Position numbers and translations under genes: made by a program. The notes under the pieces were generated by a model that made no database searches, had not been told where the DNA came from, and saw only the letters and a program-made list of their open reading frames with translations. From Mariprofundus sp. (GTDB lineage: Bacteria; Pseudomonadota; Zetaproteobacteria; Mariprofundales; Mariprofundaceae): a DNA stretch of 6,864 nt. Where the stretch lies: positions 1 to 6,864 of the forward strand of contig JAJFLF010000202.1 in assembly GCA_021772845.1 (NCBI GenBank), given 5' to 3'. This document shows positions 4,228-6,864 of the stretch, piece after piece (position 1 is the first letter of the stretch; every line of letters starts with the position of its first letter).

Positions 4228-6180
4228 ATGGCTAAAGTAATAGGAATTGATCTCGGAACCACTAACTCGTGTGTGTCTGTTATGGAAGGCGATAAAGCAA
4301 AAGTGATTGCCAACTCTGAAGGTGATAATACTACTCCTTCAATCGTGGCATTTACTGCCGATGAACGTTTGGTCGGTGCATCCGCTAAACGTCAGATGGT
4401 TACTAATCCAGACGGTACTTTTTATGCAGTAAAACGTTTGATCGGCCGTAAATTTGATTCGGCTGAAACCAAACATCATCATGATCTGGTTTCTTATCCT
4501 ATCGTAGCTGCAGATAACGGCGATGCCTGGTTGGAAGCTGATGGTAAGAAGATGAGTCCTCAGGAAGTTTCTGCCATCACATTGCAGAAAATGAAGAAGA
4601 CAGCTGAAGATTATCTTGGTGAAGAAGTCAAAGATGCAGTGATTACAGTACCTGCGTATTTCAATGACTCACAGCGTCAGGCTACCAAAGATGCCGGTGC
4701 AATCGCTGGTTTGAATGTACTGCGTATTGTGAACGAGCCAACTGCTGCAGCACTTGCTTATGGTCTGGATAAAACTGAAGAGAATCACCTGATCGCAGTT
4801 TACGATCTGGGTGGTGGTACATTTGATATTTCTGTTTTGGAAATTGGCGATGGCGTATTCGAAGTGAAAGCGACCAATGGTGATACATTCCTTGGTGGTG
4901 AAGATTTCGATCAGGTATTGATTAAATACCTGGCTGCTGAGTTCAAGAAAGAACACGGTGTTGATCTGATGAAAGACAAGCTGGCTCTACAGCGTCTGAA
5001 AGAAGCAGCTGAGAAAGCCAAAATTGAACTATCGTCTTCACAGCAGACTGAAGTAAACCTCCCATTCATTACTGCTGATGCGTCTGGCCCTAAACATCTG
5101 TTGATTAAATTGACACGTGCCAAGTTTGAAAGCCTTGTTGGTGATCTGGTTGAAGCTTCATTGAAACCTTGTGCACAGGCATTGAAAGATGCTGGTGTAA
5201 AAGCATCGGATATTCATGAAGTTGTATTGGTTGGTGGTCAGACCCGTATGCCTTTGGTACAGGAAAAAGTGCAGGCGTTCTTTGGTTCAGAGCCGCATAA
5301 AGGTGTGAATCCTGATGAAGTGGTTGCGATTGGTGCGGCGATTCAGGGCGCGGTACTGACTGGTGATGTTACTGATGTATTGTTGCTTGATGTCACACCA
5401 CTCTCGCTCGGCATTGAAGTTGAAGGTGGTCTGTTCAATAAGATCATCGAAAAGAATACCACTATCCCAACCAAGAAGAGCCAGACCTATACAACAGCTG
5501 CCGATAATCAGACTGCGGTTACGATTAAAGTAGCTCAGGGTGAACGTGAGCTGTTCTCTGCCAATAAAGAGATGGGCCTGTTCAACCTGGAAGGTATTGC
5601 ACCTGCATCTCGCGGTATGCCGCAGATCGAAGTGGCCTTTGATATTGATGCCAATGGTATTATTCATGTGCATGCAAAAGATAAGGGTACGGGTAAAGAA
5701 ACATCTATCCGTATCGAATCCGGTTCCGGTCTCTCTGACGATGAGATTGAACGCATGAAGCAGGATGCTGAAGCGAATGCTGAATCAGATAAGCAGCTGA
5801 AAGAGCAGATCGAAGCGAAAAACCGCGCTGATGCATTGGTATACTCGACTGAAAAATCACTGAAAGAACATGGTGATAAGGTTGATGAAGAGACCCGTAA
5901 AGGTATCGAAGATGCTCTTGCTGAGCTGAAAACAGCCATTGAAGGTGGTGATGCTGAGACAATTGCAGCAGCTGAAACCAATCTTGCTGAAAAATCACAG
6001 AAACTTGGCGAAGTGATCTATCAGGATATGCAGAAGGAACAGGCTGGTGCAGAAGGCGCTCCTGATATGGGCGATATGGGTGGCGCTGCTGATAGTGCTC
6101 CTAATAGCGATGCTAACAATGCAGCTCAGGATGCAGAAATTGTAGATGCTGAAGTTGTGGATGACAGCAACAAGAAGTAA
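4228..6180 (+). CDS. dnaK: DnaK, Hsp70 chaperone
   Basis: A complete 650-residue Hsp70, normal in length for proteobacteria. The nucleotide-binding domain starts with the phosphate motif IDLGTTNS (7-14) and includes VPAYFNDSQRQ (141-151), the VNEPTAAALAYG segment (168-179) and the DLGGGTFD loop with Thr198, equivalent to the autophosphorylated Thr199 of E. coli. The interdomain linker DVLLLDVTPLSLGIE begins at 383. The substrate-binding beta domain follows, with TTIPTKKSQ, then the helical lid and a G/D-rich disordered tail ending in EIVDAEVVDDSNKK. It binds exposed hydrophobic peptides in an ATP cycle driven by DnaJ and GrpE, both encoded alongside. ATG 4228 has AGGAG 9 nt upstream. It is followed by an intrinsic terminator 20 nt after the stop. 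No key residue is missing. Confidence 0.98.
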   Translation: MAKVIGIDLGTTNSCVSVMEGDKAKVIANSEGDNTTPSIVAFTADERLVGASAKRQMVTNPDGTFYAVKRLIGRKFDSAETKHHHDLVSYPIVAADNGDAWLEADGKKMSPQEVSAITLQKMKKTAEDYLGEEVKDAVITVPAYFNDSQRQATKDAGAIAGLNVLRIVNEPTAAALAYGLDKTEENHLIAVYDLGGGTFDISVLEIGDGVFEVKATNGDTFLGGEDFDQVLIKYLAAEFKKEHGVDLMKDKLALQRLKEAAEKAKIELSSSQQTEVNLPFITADASGPKHLLIKLTRAKFESLVGDLVEASLKPCAQALKDAGVKASDIHEVVLVGGQTRMPLVQEKVQAFFGSEPHKGVNPDEVVAIGAAIQGAVLTGDVTDVLLLDVTPLSLGIEVEGGLFNKIIEKNTTIPTKKSQTYTTAADNQTAVTIKVAQGERELFSANKEMGLFNLEGIAPASRGMPQIEVAFDIDANGIIHVHAKDKGTGKETSIRIESGSGLSDDEIERMKQDAEANAESDKQLKEQIEAKNRADALVYSTEKSLKEHGDKVDEETRKGIEDALAELKTAIEGGDAETIAAAETNLAEKSQKLGEVIYQDMQKEQAGAEGAPDMGDMGGAADSAPNSDANNAAQDAEIVDAEVVDDSNKK

Positions 6181-6199
6181 AATCTAGAAGTAACTGTGA

Positions 6200-6239
6200 G
6201 GAGTGGGGGGCTTAGGCCCGCCGCTCCTTTTCACGTTTT
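6200..6239 (+). terminator. Intrinsic terminator after dnaK
   Basis: GGAG (6200-6203) pairs with CTCC (6224-6227). The stem continues inward through a T-G wobble, GG/CC, one G-G mismatch and GGG/CCC to a small loop around TTA. TTTT (6228-6231) and a second T-run (6236-6239) follow. The stem is long and G/C-rich, so termination should be substantial and would lower dnaJ message relative to dnaK. GTGA (6196-6199) and TCAC (6231-6234) could lengthen the base of the stem. Confidence 0.75.
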
Positions 6240-6255
6240 AAAGTAAATATATAAG
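6228..6255 (+). promoter_or_regulatory. Possible sigma-70-like promoter for dnaJ
   Basis: TTTTCA (6228-6233; four of six -35 bases) and TATAAG (6250-6255; five of six -10 bases) are 16 nt apart. Transcription would begin near 6262, at the left arm of the 79-bp palindrome, so the palindrome would form the 5' end of a dnaJ leader of about 115 nt. The -35 lies in the T-run of the terminator, which is compact but makes a chance match possible. No sigma-32 promoter is visible between dnaK and dnaJ. Confidence 0.3.
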
Positions 6256-6264
6256 ACGACGTAC

Positions 6265-6343
6265 CACTAAGAGACAAAGTCAGACAACAAGGCCTTATGA
6301 GATGACATGCATAGTTTACAGGCTGTGGTTTTGTCTCTTAGTG
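6265..6343. repeat. 79-bp palindromic element with 14-bp perfect arms
   Basis: CACTAAGAGACAAA (6265-6278) and its exact reverse complement TTTGTCTCTTAGTG (6330-6343) flank a 51-nt centre. The centre can itself form a short stem from GCCT (6292-6295) and AGGC (6320-6323). No open reading frame spans it and no clear target-site duplication is seen. It is either a miniature, non-autonomous mobile element or REP-like dispersed palindrome, or an RNA hairpin in the dnaJ leader. The arm sequence recalls CACTAAG/ACAAAG-type dispersed palindromes I remember from other bacterial genomes, but I cannot verify that here. Confidence 0.65.
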
Positions 6344-6377
6344 ATAACAGAACTGAACAGATTAGCAGGGAGTGACA

Positions 6378-6864
6378 GTGTCCAAACGTGATTATTATGA
6401 AGTACTAGGTGTAAGCAAAGATGCTGATGAGAACGCTATCAAGCGGGCTTATCGTAAGATGGCTATGAAGTATCACCCGGACCGTAATCCTGATGACAAG
6501 GTGGCGGCGGAAAATGTCCGTGAAGTAACAGAAGCCTACGAAGTACTGACCGATGATAACAAGCGTGCGCGCGATGATCAGTATGGTCATGCTGGTGTTG
6601 ATGATCAGATGCAGGATTTCTGGGGCAGTGGTGGCGCGCAGGATTCACATGCTTTCCGTGATTTTGGTGACATGTTCGGTGATGTGTTCGGTGATATGTT
6701 CGGTGGCGGTGGCCGCCGTGCGGCTCGTGGTGCTGATTTGCGATATAACTTACCTATGTCGCTCGAAGAAGCGGCCAAATGCCGTGAATATGAGTTAAAG
6801 ATTCCAATACATGATTCATGTGGTACATGTCGTGGTTCCGGAGCTAAACCCGGTACGAATCCTG
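6378..6864 (+). CDS. dnaJ: DnaJ (Hsp40), N-terminal part, cut by right edge
   Basis: 162 codons are visible. The J domain starts RDYYEVLGVSKDA and contains the essential HPD at residues 33-35 (KYHPDRN), which stimulates the DnaK ATPase. A G/F-rich linker with DMFGDVFGDMFGGG follows, then RGADLRYNLPMSLEEA and the first zinc-centre motif C-G-T-C-R-G-S-G followed by AKPGT; the remaining cysteine motifs and C-terminal domain lie beyond the window. This marks a type I DnaJ. GTG 6378 is chosen because AGGGAG (6367-6372) lies 5 nt upstream and the protein then aligns from residue 1 (MSKRDYYEVLG). Some residues are unusual: NVRE where KFKE is common, RARDDQYGHA where RAAYDQYGHA is common, and a Cys in EEAAKCRE. 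The gene is separated from dnaK by a terminator and a palindrome. Confidence 0.95.
   Translation, partial: MSKRDYYEVLGVSKDADENAIKRAYRKMAMKYHPDRNPDDKVAAENVREVTEAYEVLTDDNKRARDDQYGHAGVDDQMQDFWGSGGAQDSHAFRDFGDMFGDVFGDMFGGGGRRAARGADLRYNLPMSLEEAAKCREYELKIPIHDSCGTCRGSGAKPGTNP
6669..6704 (+). repeat. Three 12-bp tandem units in the dnaJ G/F region
   Basis: Three consecutive 12-base units (starting at 6669, 6681 and 6693) share the pattern GAY-RTG-TTC-GGT and encode D-M-F-G, D-V-F-G, D-M-F-G. Similar F-G-D repeats are normal in the DnaJ linker, but the near-identity at DNA level makes this a possible slippage site. Confidence 0.6.

Noticed and set aside
5287..5998. Several minus-strand frames opposite dnaK
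   Set aside because: Shadows of the strongly biased dnaK reading frame; low-complexity translations and no start signals.
6265..6343. Integron attC site or CIRCE operator
   Set aside because: The ends lack the GTTRRRY/RYYYAAC core sites of attC, no integron gene is near, and the arms do not match TTAGCACTC-N9-GAGTGCTAA of CIRCE.

Overview
The window looks like chromosomal DNA of a Gram-negative proteobacterium. It carries an LPS-core heptose epimerase (HldD), an outer-membrane assembly lipoprotein (BamE), and a grpE-dnaK-dnaJ heat-shock cluster preceded by a sigma-32-type promoter instead of CIRCE/HrcA sites. Base composition is moderate and uniform, and I see no transposase, integrase, phage gene, tRNA, rRNA or CRISPR array. 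The lineage cannot be narrowed safely; a beta-, gamma- or zeta-like proteobacterium fits.

Left part, minus strand (1-1004): a small operon with its own near-consensus sigma-70 promoter. It encodes two tandem Roadblock/LC7-fold proteins, and the first 6 codons of a probable third gene run off the left edge. The promoter-proximal Roadblock gene appears to start at a rare ATT codon.

Middle, minus strand (1080-3403): a compact set of cell-envelope genes. In transcription order these are an L,D-transpeptidase (YkuD) domain protein, a possible 37-codon micro-ORF, an unrecognised 144-residue protein, hldD and bamE. The last three are joined by short overlaps (8 nt and 1 nt), which implies translational coupling. 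Peptidoglycan cross-linking, LPS heptose supply and BAM-complex assembly are thus grouped.

Right part, plus strand (3462-6864): the DnaK chaperone machine. grpE starts at GTG behind a clear sigma-32 promoter, dnaK is complete, and dnaJ (GTG start) is cut by the right edge. dnaK seems to have its own heat-shock promoter inside a G/C-armed hairpin, plus an A/U-rich leader hairpin that could mask its ribosome site. dnaK and dnaJ are separated by an intrinsic terminator and by a 79-bp element with 14-bp perfect inverted arms. That element is the most unusual structure in the window.

I do not see a clearly new multi-gene system. The points most worth following are the ATT-started Roadblock pair with its unseen third gene, the palindrome between dnaK and dnaJ, the possible RNA thermometer on dnaK, and the unknown gene coupled to hldD. 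No gene-free stretch exceeds 300 bases.
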